64,000 nucleotides of DNA from an uncultured Opitutales bacterium (GTDB taxonomy: Bacteria; Verrucomicrobiota; Verrucomicrobiia; Opitutales; Seribacteraceae), in the NCBI GenBank assembly GCA_943787575.1, contig CALSMY010000004.1:1-64000 (forward strand). The letters are read 5' to 3'. Each line of letters starts with the position of its first letter. Within the stretch, counting starts at the first letter, position 1. The notes beneath the pieces are model-generated. The model did no database searches. It was not told the origin of the DNA and saw nothing but the letters and a program-made list of their open reading frames with translations. This document shows, piece by piece, positions 8,464 to 18,482 of this stretch. The translations under genes were made by a program, and so were the position numbers.

Positions 8464-9663
8464 ATGGCTGGCTCCTACGTCGGGTTTGGATTTGGAGCAA
8501 TTCAGGGAGGACTGTTTCTCCCCGCAGCTCAGGCGTCTAAAAACTTTGACCGTTTGGTAGTCGCCGAGATTGAGCCAGACATCGTTCGGGGTGTGCGTGC
8601 GAATGATGGATCCTACAGCTGTAATGTCGCCCATGCCGACCGGGTTGAGTTTGTTACTGTTTCAGGCGTTCAAGCCCTCAACCCCACAGATTCGGATGAT
8701 CGTGAGGAATTAGTCGGGGCAATTGCCGGGGCGAGCGAGTTGGGCACAGCCCTGCCAAGTTTTCATCTTTATGATTCTCCACCCGCTCCGGTTGCCCGAC
8801 TGCTGGCTGAAGGTTTGACCCGTAAGAGCAAACGGCCCGAACTTCCACCTGCTGTGGTTTATGCCGCCGAGAATGATTCCCGGGCGGCCACCCGATTGGA
8901 GGCTCTTTGCTGGGATCATGCACCCGCCGGATTTGGGGATAAAACAATCTTTTCCGAAACGGTCATTCCCAAAATGTGCACCGTGGTTCAGGATACCGCC
9001 CGGATCGAGGCGGAAGGCCTGATTCCAATGTTCCCGGGTGCCAACCGTGCATTGCTCGTGGAAGCTTATGATCGTATATTAATTGAGGATCATGCACCGG
9101 CTGGGTTTGAACGTGGGTTTTCCAATTTTGTGACCAAGCGACAATTAGATGCTTTTGCTCAGACTAAATTTCTCGGACATAATGCAGTACACGCCTGGTT
9201 GGGTTACCTGGCAGAGAGTGAAGGCTTGATCTTGATGAGCGAGGTGGGCAAACGGGACGATCTAATGCGACGGGCATTGGAGGTTTTTCAACGGGAAGTC
9301 GGGCCCGGGTTGATCCATGCTCATGCCCGCGGCGGAGATCCGCTCTTTAGTCCCCAAGGAATTTTGGAATATGCCAAGGATGCATTGCAAAGGATGGTAA
9401 ATCCCTTTCTCAATGATCCCATCGAGCGAGTAACCCGTGATCCCGTAAGGAAATTAGGATGGGAAGACCGATTGATTGGTGCGATGCGATTGGCTATAGA
9501 TGCCGGTGTTGAACCACTCCTCCTAAGCGAAGGGGCGAAGATTGCTTTAGCCCGGGCATCCAAGGAGTCCGATCTGTCTCCCGAGAAAGTTTTGACTAAG
9601 ATCTGGTCTGCTGAGGCTCCTAAGGAAGAAACCCAAGCGGTTCTCTCCTTACTCCTTGCTTGA
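8464..9663 (+). CDS. mannitol-1-phosphate 5-dehydrogenase-like polyol-phosphate dehydrogenase
   Basis: A 399-residue member of the long-chain polyol dehydrogenase family. The N-terminal Rossmann glycine loop is YVGFGFGAIQGGLFL (residues 5-19). The C-terminal helical domain contains NPFLNDPIERVTRDPVRKLG (about 312-331), which matches the NPFL-D-P-RV-RDP-RKL block characteristic of MtlD-type enzymes. These interconvert hexitol phosphates and ketose phosphates with NAD. The gene starts 10 nt after the PHP gene. Classical mtlD acts on a PTS-imported polyol phosphate, but no PTS gene is visible here, so the substrate must be made by another route or differ from mannitol-1-phosphate. Family call confident, substrate not. 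Confidence 0.75.
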   Translation: MAGSYVGFGFGAIQGGLFLPAAQASKNFDRLVVAEIEPDIVRGVRANDGSYSCNVAHADRVEFVTVSGVQALNPTDSDDREELVGAIAGASELGTALPSFHLYDSPPAPVARLLAEGLTRKSKRPELPPAVVYAAENDSRAATRLEALCWDHAPAGFGDKTIFSETVIPKMCTVVQDTARIEAEGLIPMFPGANRALLVEAYDRILIEDHAPAGFERGFSNFVTKRQLDAFAQTKFLGHNAVHAWLGYLAESEGLILMSEVGKRDDLMRRALEVFQREVGPGLIHAHARGGDPLFSPQGILEYAKDALQRMVNPFLNDPIERVTRDPVRKLGWEDRLIGAMRLAIDAGVEPLLLSEGAKIALARASKESDLSPEKVLTKIWSAEAPKEETQAVLSLLLA

Positions 9664-9712
9664 ATTTGCTGTTTTTCAACTTACCAACCGTCGTCCGATT
9701 CGTTGATCGAAA

Positions 9713-9756
9713 TTGAATGATTTTTGTCATTCAATGATTGCTTTTCGTTCAAAAGC
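9713..9756. promoter_or_regulatory. cluster of inverted repeats, candidate DeoR operator
   Basis: A perfect palindrome TTGAATGA-N6-TCATTCAA occupies 9713-9734. A second inverted repeat GCTTTT-N5-AAAAGC lies at 9740-9756. The surrounding bases repeat the same words (TTGATCG at 9703-9709, CGATCAA at 9756-9762, TTCAATCATTCA at 9764-9775). The block lies just upstream of the DeoR-type repressor start at 9781. It is a good candidate for autoregulatory binding and for control of the downstream dehydrogenase genes. This is inference, as no binding data can be read from sequence. Confidence 0.55.
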
Positions 9757-9780
9757 GATCAAATTCAATCATTCAGCCTT

Positions 9781-10560
9781 ATGATTCAAGAAAACTCTCC
9801 AGCCCTTGCTCCCCAGCGTCGCGAACATTTGCGACAGATGTTGCGGGAAGGTGGAGTTGCCCGGGTGGAAGATTTGCGCCGTAAACTAGATGTATCCGTA
9901 GCAACCATTCGCCGGGATTTGGAAATTCTTGAGGAGGATGGAAAAGTCCGTCGGGTGCATGGCGGTGCCGTATCGATGGAGAGTCGTTTGGAGGAACCAG
10001 TCTTTGAAAACAAAACCAGCTTGGCAGCGAAGGAAAAACAACGCATTGCCGAGGAAGCTTACTCCCTGATCGAATCGGACGAAGCAATCTATTTGAACGG
10101 GGGAAGCACCACTCTCTTTCTAGCCCGTTTGCTTCGCGAACGATCTGATTTGACTGTGGTTACCAATTCCTTGCAGGCAGCCATTGAATTGGCGGACTCT
10201 GGACCCAGAGTGATTTTGATTGGAGGAGAGCTCCGCAGAATTAGTCAGACTATGGTAGGGCCATTAACCTCGGCTGTCCTAGCTCAGGTTCATGTGGACA
10301 AGGCTTTCATGGGCACCATGGGTTTTTGCCTGAAGAACGGACTGACCACCACCGATCCAAACGAAGCTTATTCCAACGAGATTGTGGCGGAACAAGCGGG
10401 TCAGGTCATCCTGCTTGCCGATTCGAATAAGGCAGAAAAAGTTTGTTTTGCCCGCTTTTCTGATTTCGACAAGATCGATCTTTTGATCACCGATCGAAAC
10501 CTTTCCGCTGAGTATACCAAATCTTTACCCAAGATCGGGGTGAAGGTACGAACTGTATAA
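9781..10560 (+). CDS. DeoR-family transcriptional repressor
   Basis: A 259-residue regulator. The N-terminal winged helix-turn-helix (about residues 12-68) includes RREHLRQMLREGGVARVEDL and VSVATIRRDLEILEEDGKVR, followed by RVHGGAV, the signature of the family. The C-terminal DeoR sensor domain has LNGGSTTLFLARLL, VVTNSLQAA, LIGGELR and KAFMGTMGF, and in this family binds phosphorylated sugars. ATG at 9781 is chosen over the in-frame TTG at 9724 because the extra codons would run through the palindromic operator-like block. No Shine-Dalgarno is evident. It sits mid-operon between the polyol dehydrogenase and the oxoacid dehydrogenase genes and probably represses this cluster until a sugar phosphate accumulates. 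Confidence 0.85.
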   Translation: MIQENSPALAPQRREHLRQMLREGGVARVEDLRRKLDVSVATIRRDLEILEEDGKVRRVHGGAVSMESRLEEPVFENKTSLAAKEKQRIAEEAYSLIESDEAIYLNGGSTTLFLARLLRERSDLTVVTNSLQAAIELADSGPRVILIGGELRRISQTMVGPLTSAVLAQVHVDKAFMGTMGFCLKNGLTTTDPNEAYSNEIVAEQAGQVILLADSNKAEKVCFARFSDFDKIDLLITDRNLSAEYTKSLPKIGVKVRTV

Positions 10561-10613
10561 TTTTACACCCCTTATTTAAAACAACCCCTAAAAGGAGAAG
10601 AAGAAAACAAGAC

Positions 10614-11945
10614 ATGGCCACACCCGTTATTATGCCCCGCCAAGGACAATCGGTGGAGAGTTGCATCCTGACCGAATGGAAAGTGAATGTAGGAGACCAA
10701 GTCGCCGAAGGCGATGTGCTCGCAGTTATTGAGACAGACAAAGCAAGCTTTGACCTCGAGTCGACTGCCTCTGGATCGGTGCTCGCTCTCTTTTGGGAAG
10801 CCGACGACGATGTACCTGTACTTGCCAATGTTGCTGCCATTGGAAATGAGGGAGAAGATGTTGAAGAATTTCGTCCGGAAGGACAGGGTGGAGCCTCGGC
10901 TCCTGTTGCGGAGGCACCCACTCCTGCAGCGGCTGATTCCACAGCTCCGAGTGCCGCGGCCCGACTGCCGCGGCTCCAGTTGCTGCTGTTGTACCCGCGG
11001 GTGGGTCTCTAGTTGCAAGTGCCGGAGTTAGCCCACGGGCTCGACGCCTGGCTCATAAACATGGGATCGATCCAGAGTCTCTGCCTGGCAGTGGCCCCGA
11101 AGGCCGGGTGATCGAACGCGATATCGAGGCCGCAATTAGTGGACGCCCGCGGCTTTCCGCCACTGCTCGTGCACGCTCCCTTTCTGAAGACTTAGAGCGT
11201 CCTGCCCGGGGAACCGGACTTGCAGGCATGGTGCGTTCCCAGGACCTTAAGGTTCCCGGCTCGGTGGAGGGTGCAGAAATCTCAGCGGTCAAGGGTATAC
11301 GCAAGGTCATTGCCGAGCGGATGATTGAGTCCTTACAGACCACCGCCCAACTTACTTTGCAGGCATCCTTCGAACTGACCAAGGCACAGGCGTACCGCAA
11401 GGAACGTTTGGATGCAGGACAGTCCAAGGTTTCATTGAACGATGTTATCGCCCATGGAATTATCAAGACCTTGGCTGAACATCCAGAAATGAATGCCCAT
11501 TTCCTCGGTGACCGGATTGCCACTTTTGAAAAAGTTCATCTCGGCGTGGCAGTGGATACACCCCGCGGATTGCTTGTGCCGGTAATCAGTAATGCATCTG
11601 ATCTTTCCATTGAACAGGTCTCTGCCGAGGTTAAGAAATTGGCTGGAGCTTGCCGCGAAGGCACGATCTCTCCGGATAATTTAACTGGGGGTTCCTTTCA
11701 CCCTGACCAATTTGGGAATGCTCGGTGTGGAAACCTTTACTCCCGTGCTTAATGCTCCTGAAGTTGCCATCCTGGGTGTTGGCGGAATTGTCCTTAAGCC
11801 CAAGCGTACCGAGAGTGGGGAGGTCGAACATGTCGACACTTTGCCCTTGAGCCTGACTATTGACCACCAGGCGGTGGACGGTGCACCAGCTGCCCGTTTC
11901 CTTCAATCTTTAGTTGAGCGCCTGGAAAACACTCCAGGTGCCTGA
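10614..11945 (+). CDS. 2-oxoacid dehydrogenase E2 (dihydrolipoamide acyltransferase), two apparent frameshifts
   Basis: Domains in order: lipoyl domain (residues 1-80, lipoylation site ETDKASF, Lys about 43), an Ala/Pro-rich linker, a peripheral subunit-binding domain ([20 protein letters not shown], then [11 protein letters not shown]), and the catalytic acyltransferase domain ending in DHQAVDG (usual consensus DHRxxDG). The frame is lost near 10960, where one base appears missing in a CCC run in the linker. It is regained near 11700, where an extra C turns the expected [14 protein letters not shown] into a shifted frame. The two changes compensate. The rest of the protein is well conserved, so sequence error is likelier than inactivation. 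An AAGGAGA Shine-Dalgarno lies about 18 nt upstream. E3 and E1 follow, so the operon encodes a whole complex. The acyl substrate is not determinable. Confidence 0.85.
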
Positions 11946-11994
11946 TCCAATCCATTCTATCTCAAACCAAATAAGAAAAATTCCTTAAGAAGAA

Positions 11995-13338
11995 ATGAAA
12001 TACGATTTTGCCGTAATTGGAGCCGGACCCGCAGGGTACGTCGCCGCCAAAAAAGCCGCCGGTGCGGGTCTCAAGACCCTACTTGTGGAAAAGAAAAAGC
12101 TTGGAGGTGTATGCCTCAATGAAGGATGTGTTCCTTCAAAAACTTTGTTACAAGCTGCCAAGACCTATCACCATGCCAAGCACGGTTCTGTTTTTGGAGT
12201 GAATGTCGATGGATTAAGCTTTGATTTCCCCAAGGCCCATTCCCACAAGAATGGAGTGATGGACAAGATGCGCGACGGTATTGCCGGGTTAATGAAAAAG
12301 TACAAAGTCGATGTAGTCGAGGGAGAGGCCGTCCTTCAACCTAACCGTAAAATTGTGGTTAATGGCGAGGAGCATGAAGCTGACAATATTTTAATCTGTA
12401 CCGGTTCTTCTCCGGCAGTTCCCCCAATCCCTGGAATCGATCAGGAACATGTGGTTGATTCCACGGGTATTCTTAACCGCGAATCCTTGCCTAAACGATT
12501 AATCGTGGTTGGTGGAGGAGTGATCGGTTGTGAATTTGCCTGCATGTATGCTTCCGTTGATGTACCGGTTACCGTGCTCGAGGCTATGCCGGAAATCTGT
12601 CCTAATCTTGATGCGGAAATTTCTGCCACCTTACGCAAGGAACTCGAAAAGAAGGGTGTGGAATTCAAACTCGAATCCAAAGTTGAGGAGATTGGAAAGT
12701 CCACCGTAACTTATAACGACGGCTCCAAGAGCCAGGAAATTGAAGGCGATCTTGTCTTGGTGGCTACTGGTCGCCGGCCCAATGTTTCCGGACTTGGCTT
12801 TGAGGAAATCGGATTAGAATTTTCTCCGCGTGGTATCAAGTCTGACGATCGTGGAGCGACCAATCTTCCAGGCGTGTGGGTCGCAGGCGATGTCACCGGC
12901 CAGGCCTGGCTTGCTCATGCAGCCAGCCGGATGGGCGAAGTGGTGGTTAACAATATTACTGGTCGTACCGATCGTATGCGTTTCGATGCCATGCCCGCAG
13001 TGGTCTACACCAGCCCGGAAGTCGCGGTGGTTGGGTTGACCAAGGAGGAAGCCGAGGAGCGTGGAATCAAGACGCGTTCCGGTCGTATTCCTATGGCCAT
13101 TAATGCTCGGTACATTGCGGAAAATCCAGATGAAAGTGGTCTGTGCAAAGTCGTTTTGGAAAAAGATACCAATCGATTGCTCGGTGTACATATGGTCGGT
13201 GGTGCCTGTTCTGAAATGATCTTTGGTGCAACTGCCATGCTCGAGACCGAACTTCGCGAGGAGGAAATTGAAGAGATTGTATTTCCGCACCCGACCACTT
13301 CCGAAATCATCAAGGACGTATTTATGGCGGTTCGTTAA
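11995..13338 (+). CDS. lpdA: dihydrolipoyl dehydrogenase (E3)
   Basis: A 447-residue FAD-dependent disulfide oxidoreductase that reoxidises dihydrolipoamide on E2 with NAD. The N-terminal FAD loop is AVIGAGPAGYVAA. The redox disulfide motif GGVCLNEGCVPSKTLL lies at about residues 36-51 with both cysteines. The NAD loop is VVGGGVIGCEFACMY (about 168-182), the second FAD contact is VWVAGDVTG, and the C-terminal catalytic FPHPTTSE supplies the His-Glu pair. Length is slightly below the usual 460-475. It sits between E2 (49 nt upstream) and E1 (51 nt downstream), so it is dedicated to this complex or shared with the central pyruvate or oxoglutarate complexes. Confidence 0.92.
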   Translation: MKYDFAVIGAGPAGYVAAKKAAGAGLKTLLVEKKKLGGVCLNEGCVPSKTLLQAAKTYHHAKHGSVFGVNVDGLSFDFPKAHSHKNGVMDKMRDGIAGLMKKYKVDVVEGEAVLQPNRKIVVNGEEHEADNILICTGSSPAVPPIPGIDQEHVVDSTGILNRESLPKRLIVVGGGVIGCEFACMYASVDVPVTVLEAMPEICPNLDAEISATLRKELEKKGVEFKLESKVEEIGKSTVTYNDGSKSQEIEGDLVLVATGRRPNVSGLGFEEIGLEFSPRGIKSDDRGATNLPGVWVAGDVTGQAWLAHAASRMGEVVVNNITGRTDRMRFDAMPAVVYTSPEVAVVGLTKEEAEERGIKTRSGRIPMAINARYIAENPDESGLCKVVLEKDTNRLLGVHMVGGACSEMIFGATAMLETELREEEIEEIVFPHPTTSEIIKDVFMAVR

Positions 13339-13389
13339 GGCCTCCTCGTCTATCATTTAAACAAGAAAACTCTCTAACACCCATTCTCC

Positions 13390-15843
13390 ATGCCAAAGTC
13401 ACAAATTGTCGAACCTGCAGAGGAACGCAAAGCGGGAACTATTCCTTTCAAGGAAGTTCCCCTCAATCAATACAAAGATGATTTAAAAAAGGAAGTCGAG
13501 ACCCACGGGGCCGAAGCCCTTATCGGAATCTACGAGGACATGCTGCTCATTCGCGAGTTCGAGAGCATGCTCCAAAGTATTAAGACCCAGGGATCCTATG
13601 AAGGAATCGAATACGATCACAAGGGCCCCGCTCACTTGTCCATCGGGCAGGAAGCATCCGCGGTTGGCCAGGCCTTTCTTTTGGGAGTGGACGATCATAT
13701 CCTGGGCTCCCACCGGTCTCACGGCGAAATTCTCGCCAAAGGAATGTCATCCATTCGTAAACTTGATGACGACCGTTTGATGGAAATCATGAAAGGCTTT
13801 CTTGATGGAGATTGTTTTGGAGTGGTTGAAAAAGAGGGGGCGGAAAATGTTAAGGCACTCGCACGCAACTTCCTTCTCTACGGTGCATTGGCCGAAGTCT
13901 TCGGTCGGGCAAATGGATTTAATCGTGGATTGGGTGGTTCGATGCACGCCTTCTTTACCCCTTTTGGTATTCTTCCCAATAATGCAATTGTTGGTGGCTC
14001 CGCCGATATTGCCATGGGTGCTTCTCTCTTTAAAAAGTGCAACCGCAAACCAGGAATCGTGATTTCCAATGTGGGGGATGCATCTATGGGATGTGGACCG
14101 ACCTGGGAAGCAATGAACTTTGCATCGATGCGTCAATTCCATGAATTGTGGGAAGATTCAATGAAGGGCGGATTGCCCATCATTTTTAATTTCATGAATA
14201 ATTTCTACGGCATGGGCGGACAGACAGCTGGTGAAACCATGGCCTTTGATTTTCTTGCCCGTGTTGGTGCCGGAGTTAATCCCGATTCCATGCATGCCGA
14301 GCGGGTAGATGGATATAACCCGTTGGCCGTGGCCGATGCCATCCGCCGGAAAAAGACATTGCTCGAACAGGGAGATGGACCCGTGCTTTTGGAAACGATT
14401 ACTTATCGATATTCCGGACACTCGCCTTCCGATGCTTCCTCTTACCGCCTGAAAGAAGAGATCGAAGCCTGGCAGGCAATTGATCCTTTGGAGGCTTACG
14501 CTAAGGAAATTATCGATGGTGGTTTAATCACCGCGGAACAAATCGAAGAGCGTAAGACGGAAACCACCAAGGCGATGACTCAAGCATGCAGGCTTGCATC
14601 CAGCTTGGAGATTTCCCCCCGTTTGCCTTCGGAAAAAATTGCCGGGTTGATGTTTTCCAAACGCAAGGTCGAAAATTACGATCCTTCCCGTACCCCTGAA
14701 CTGATTCTGCCGGCAGCAGAAAATCCACGGGTTCAAGCATTGGCTAAGAAATCAAGAGCCGGAATTATCGATGGCAAACCAGTTTCAAAAAACAAAGTTT
14801 ATCAATATCGAGACGCCATTTTTGAGGCTGCCTTTCATCGTTTCCAAACTGATTCCACTTTAGTTGCATACGGGGAAGAAAACCGGGACTGGGGAGGTGC
14901 TTTTGCCTGCTACCGCGGATTAACCGAGTCTTTGCCTTATCATCGTTTATTCAATTCTCCTATATCTGAAGCTGCGATTGTAGGTTCGGCTGTTGGGTAT
15001 GCCTTGCAGGGAGGACGTGCTTTGGTTGAGTTGATGTATTGTGATTTCATGGGCCGTGCAGGAGATGAGATCTTTAACCAGTTGGCCAAGTGGCAGAGTA
15101 TGTCTGCATGCGTGCTGGAAATGCCAGTAGTTTTACGGGTGTCTGTGGGATCAAAATACGGTGCTCAACATTCTCAGGACTGGTGTGCGATTTGTAACCA
15201 TATTCCTGGCTTACAGGTGGTATTTCCTTCCACTCCTTACGATGCCAAAGGGATGCTTAATACCGCATTGGCAGGCAGTGACCCAGTTGTCTTCTTTGAA
15301 AGCCAACGCCTCTATGATATTGGCGAGCTTTTTGAAAAGGAAGTGCCTGAGGGATATTATGAAGTCCCATTTGGACCTCCTGCTCAACGCAGAGTTGGAA
15401 ATGATGTGACCATTATCACTGTGGGTGCAACCATGTACCGGGCTTTAGAAGCTGCAGATATTCTTGAACAAAAATATGGAGTAACCGCGGATGTTTTTGA
15501 TTGCCGCTCGATCACGCCATTGGATTACGAACCACTCGTTGAATCGGTTCGCAAGACCGGGAAGGTATTGCTTTCATCCGATGCTTGTGAGCGTGGATCC
15601 GTGATGCAGGATATTGCATCCAACTTAAGCCAGTTGGCCTTTGACGAATTGGACGCTCCCCCCGTAGTGGTTGGATCGCGCAACTGGATAACCCCTTGTG
15701 CTGAAGTGGAAGAGGATTTCTTTCCTCAACCCTCCTGGATGATTGATGCAATTCATCAAAATATCTTACCTTTGCCCGGTCATGTAATGTCGACCAATCC
15801 GACGACCGGGGAAATGATTAAGCGTTACCGAGAAGGGGTATAA
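13390..15843 (+). CDS. single-chain E1 alpha-beta of a 2-oxoacid dehydrogenase complex
   Basis: An 817-residue thiamine-diphosphate enzyme in which the alpha and beta chains, normally separate in this type, are fused. The alpha half (about residues 35-440) has [36 protein letters not shown], and the ThDP-binding GDASMG (about 228) paired with [11 protein letters not shown] (about 266). About 35 extra residues ([20 protein letters not shown] and following) separate the HRSHG and FGRANGF blocks. The beta half (about 470-817) has [48 protein letters not shown] and [12 protein letters not shown]1 decarboxylates a 2-oxoacid and acylates the lipoyl group of E2. Acetoin-, pyruvate- and branched-chain-type E1 cannot be told apart by eye. 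Confidence 0.88.
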   Translation: MPKSQIVEPAEERKAGTIPFKEVPLNQYKDDLKKEVETHGAEALIGIYEDMLLIREFESMLQSIKTQGSYEGIEYDHKGPAHLSIGQEASAVGQAFLLGVDDHILGSHRSHGEILAKGMSSIRKLDDDRLMEIMKGFLDGDCFGVVEKEGAENVKALARNFLLYGALAEVFGRANGFNRGLGGSMHAFFTPFGILPNNAIVGGSADIAMGASLFKKCNRKPGIVISNVGDASMGCGPTWEAMNFASMRQFHELWEDSMKGGLPIIFNFMNNFYGMGGQTAGETMAFDFLARVGAGVNPDSMHAERVDGYNPLAVADAIRRKKTLLEQGDGPVLLETITYRYSGHSPSDASSYRLKEEIEAWQAIDPLEAYAKEIIDGGLITAEQIEERKTETTKAMTQACRLASSLEISPRLPSEKIAGLMFSKRKVENYDPSRTPELILPAAENPRVQALAKKSRAGIIDGKPVSKNKVYQYRDAIFEAAFHRFQTDSTLVAYGEENRDWGGAFACYRGLTESLPYHRLFNSPISEAAIVGSAVGYALQGGRALVELMYCDFMGRAGDEIFNQLAKWQSMSACVLEMPVVLRVSVGSKYGAQHSQDWCAICNHIPGLQVVFPSTPYDAKGMLNTALAGSDPVVFFESQRLYDIGELFEKEVPEGYYEVPFGPPAQRRVGNDVTIITVGATMYRALEAADILEQKYGVTADVFDCRSITPLDYEPLVESVRKTGKVLLSSDACERGSVMQDIASNLSQLAFDELDAPPVVVGSRNWITPCAEVEEDFFPQPSWMIDAIHQNILPLPGHVMSTNPTTGEMIKRYREGV

Positions 15844-15893
15844 AGTAATCTTTTCTAATATTTTGAGTTTCTTAGAAAAACATTCTGACAAAG

Positions 15894-16598
15894 TTGATAC
15901 CTTTATCGGGGTATGCCATCACCTTGGCTGCCCACCAGTATGTGACTGGGCATGGGGGAAACCTAGCTTGGAAACTTGAGGATGATGTCATCCTTATCAC
16001 TCCGACCAAGCACAACAAAGGGGATGTGAACCGCGATAATGTGGTCTTTATCAACCTGGCCGGGGAGACGATCGAGGGCACCGTCAAGCCAACGGGTGAG
16101 ACACCGATGTATGTGAATTTCTTTCGCGAACGTCCGGATGTACAAGCTGTGCTGCATTGCCATCCTCCGCACCTTAATGCTTTTGCAATTTCCGATTCCA
16201 AGAACTACCACATGCGTCCGCTCTTTCCCGAGACCATCACGGAGGTGGGGCCGGTACCGGTAGTTCCCTATGGCGAACCGCTCACCCAAAAATTGGCCGA
16301 TAATTTTCTTCCTTACCTGCAAAAGTATAATGGTTTCCTCATGGAGAATCATGGCTATGTTTTTCTTACTCCCTGGGATATTAAATGGGCCCAGATGTGT
16401 ACGGACTTGTTGGAAATGACCGCCCTGCATATTATTCATGCCCGCAGCCTCGGTGGGAATATTAAGGAAATCGGATACGAAGATTTGAGGGATATGGGAA
16501 ATATTATGAAGACCCGTGGTCTTCCTCTTCCTGGGGCCCCTGGTGAATGGTCCAGCCTGGAAGAAATGTACTACCCGGACGGTCCGCCAGCTTCGTAA
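15894..16598 (+). CDS. class II aldolase/adducin-family protein
   Basis: About 234 residues of the zinc-dependent class II aldolase (fuculose/rhamnulose-phosphate aldolase) family. GHGGNLAWKLEDDVILITPT is the N-terminal phosphate-binding core. HCHPPHLNAF and the late MENHGYVFLTPWD carry the metal-binding histidines. These enzymes cleave ketose-1-phosphates or related sugar phosphates to a triose phosphate and an aldehyde, and some members are epimerases or decarboxylases. The start is uncertain: there is no ATG, the first usable codon in frame after an upstream stop is TTG at 15894 (or ATT/CTG at 15885-15888), and no clear ribosome binding site is seen. It lies 50 nt after E1 and 16 nt before the MDR gene, in the middle of the polyol operon. 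Confidence 0.78.
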   Translation: MIPLSGYAITLAAHQYVTGHGGNLAWKLEDDVILITPTKHNKGDVNRDNVVFINLAGETIEGTVKPTGETPMYVNFFRERPDVQAVLHCHPPHLNAFAISDSKNYHMRPLFPETITEVGPVPVVPYGEPLTQKLADNFLPYLQKYNGFLMENHGYVFLTPWDIKWAQMCTDLLEMTALHIIHARSLGGNIKEIGYEDLRDMGNIMKTRGLPLPGAPGEWSSLEEMYYPDGPPAS

Positions 16599-16614
16599 TT
16601 ACACCACCAAAATT

Positions 16615-18434
16615 ATGTCTACTACTAAGATCGAACGTGCTCGGGAGCTAGCTAAACGTGCCCGTATATCTCATCATGGGGTTTATTTAACCGGACCAAA
16701 TCAGGTCCAGGTATTGGAGGATGAATTGCCATCCGAATCACTCAATGGGCAAAACTTTCTCCTCGCTAGTTTTGGAAATTGCCGCTGCGCATCCGATGCC
16801 AAGGCAATCCGTCAGTTTGATACCCATGCACGGGTGCCCTCGGGTACCGATCGTATCGCTCTGGGTCATGAGACTTTGCAAATTGTCTTGGAGGCACCCG
16901 ATGGAGCTAATGTAAAACCGGGAGATGTGGTAGTGGTCACGCCGGGTCATGCCACCGAACCGATTGATCCCCTGACTTTTCAGCCCAGCGAAAGCGGAGT
17001 GCTTTCCGCGTTGGGCTATTCATATCGATACTTGGGAGGGTTGCGTCAATTTAATTTTGTCCCAGCCGGAGCACCCGCCTATGTCAAAGCCCAGGGGTTC
17101 GGGAACTTTTTCAACCCGGTCAATGCCGATGAAAAGACCAGCTTAATCACCCTGGCCCACGCTGAGCCTTTTGCCTGCAATTACGGCACCAATAAGCATA
17201 TTTTTACCCTCGGAGAAAATGGTGAATTTAAGTATGGCGTACCTCCCCGTGCCATTGTTGCTTACCTGTCCGGCACCGCACGGATGGCGATGATCAACCT
17301 GACCATCGTGGCGAGTGTGCCCGATGAGGACCTGCCCCCGGTGGTTTATGTCACCGGATCTCAGGCTAAGTTGGATGAGATGGAAGAGTACGCGTTGATT
17401 AAGGATTTGCGTGCCCGTGGCACCCGGGTGGTCCTGATTGATCGAAAAGATCCAGACATCATTTCCAAGCTCACAGAATTTGGAAAACCGGTGGTGGTAT
17501 GGACCAACTACGCATCTGCGGATACCTATGAGCAAGCCAGTGCCATCATGGCAGATGGTGGGAACCTCAATAGCTATGCCGGGGCAGTCGATCCTGAGCT
17601 TACCTTTGATATGAGCATCGGACAAGCACCCAGCTTTTCCTCGACGGAAGAGGAGGCACAGGCACAGGTCAGGGAGATGCACCACAATCTATCCCCCAAT
17701 GACTTTGAACCGTTTCCGTGGGTCTGGCCAAGGAATCGAGGGTCGCACTTCTTGGGTTTGAGCCTGGTTCAGAGAGGGAAGGGGCATACCTTAATCAATT
17801 GCCTGAGGGAACGCCTGTCTTACTCTCCTTGGACGGACAAGCCCGCGAAGGTTATACCACCTGTTTATTAGAAGAGGGTGGATTCACCGATGTTTTCATT
17901 GCGGGTACCGGAGAAGAGGCATCGATAATTTATTCTACAATTGAAACCCAACTTGCCCGTTCCGCCGCCGTTAATTTGGTGGATGGAGATACGGTGTTAA
18001 AGATTCGTTCCAAAAATGCTCACTATGTGACTCGTCATCAAATCTGCGGAAAGAATGTTCCCTGGCATATGACCAATACTTCCGAGCCACATGCCGATGA
18101 TATGTTGGTCCAGGCTGCCAAACCGGTTTCCTTCGATTGGATGGTTAAGGGTGTTTGCGGATTGCGCCATGTGCCAGATATGATGAACGAGGTGGAAGCA
18201 ACTCAACCTTTTGGTTCCTTTTTTGCTTTTTCTGAATTGGAGGATTTACCTTGGGTGGAGACCACCGCATCCGCATTTCATTCGGCCGCACAAGAACAGG
18301 CTGAGGGTCCGGTGAAACAAGCTTTATTGGAAGGGGCAGTTGCCTTGGAGGCTACCCAAAATGTATGGTCAAGAAGTGTGGAAGAAGCCCTTTACCGGGG
18401 CTATGGATTACCTTATCCGCTAAGCCTTACCTGA
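16615..18434 (+). CDS. enlarged medium-chain dehydrogenase, possibly sorbose-1-phosphate-reductase-like (frameshifted near 17715)
   Basis: The N-terminal part shows the MDR catalytic core: FGNCRCASDAKAIRQF in the position of the catalytic zinc cysteine, GTDRIALGHETLQIV with the GHE motif, and KPGDVVVVTPGH. A nucleotide-binding half follows (PPVVYVTGSQAKLDEME, GTRVVLIDRKDPD). AEPFACNYG and GGNLNSYAGAVD resemble blocks of L-sorbose-1-phosphate reductases, but that resemblance is from memory, not a search. The frame shifts between about 17710 and 17720, and the continuation GLAKESRVALLGFEPGSERE runs to a stop at 18434. The reconstructed length of about 606 residues is far above the 340-420 usual for MDRs, so the C-terminal 230 residues are an extension. 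The next gene is an SDR of the sorbitol-6-phosphate dehydrogenase type, the same pair found in sor operons. Confidence 0.65.
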
Positions 18435-18482
18435 GCCTGGCCGGTAACAAATTTAACAAATAATAAAAGGGAAAGAACGAGT

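Noticed and set aside
12814-13356. 180-codon minus-strand open frame in the E3 gene
   Set aside because: Antisense to the highly conserved lpdA C-terminal domains.
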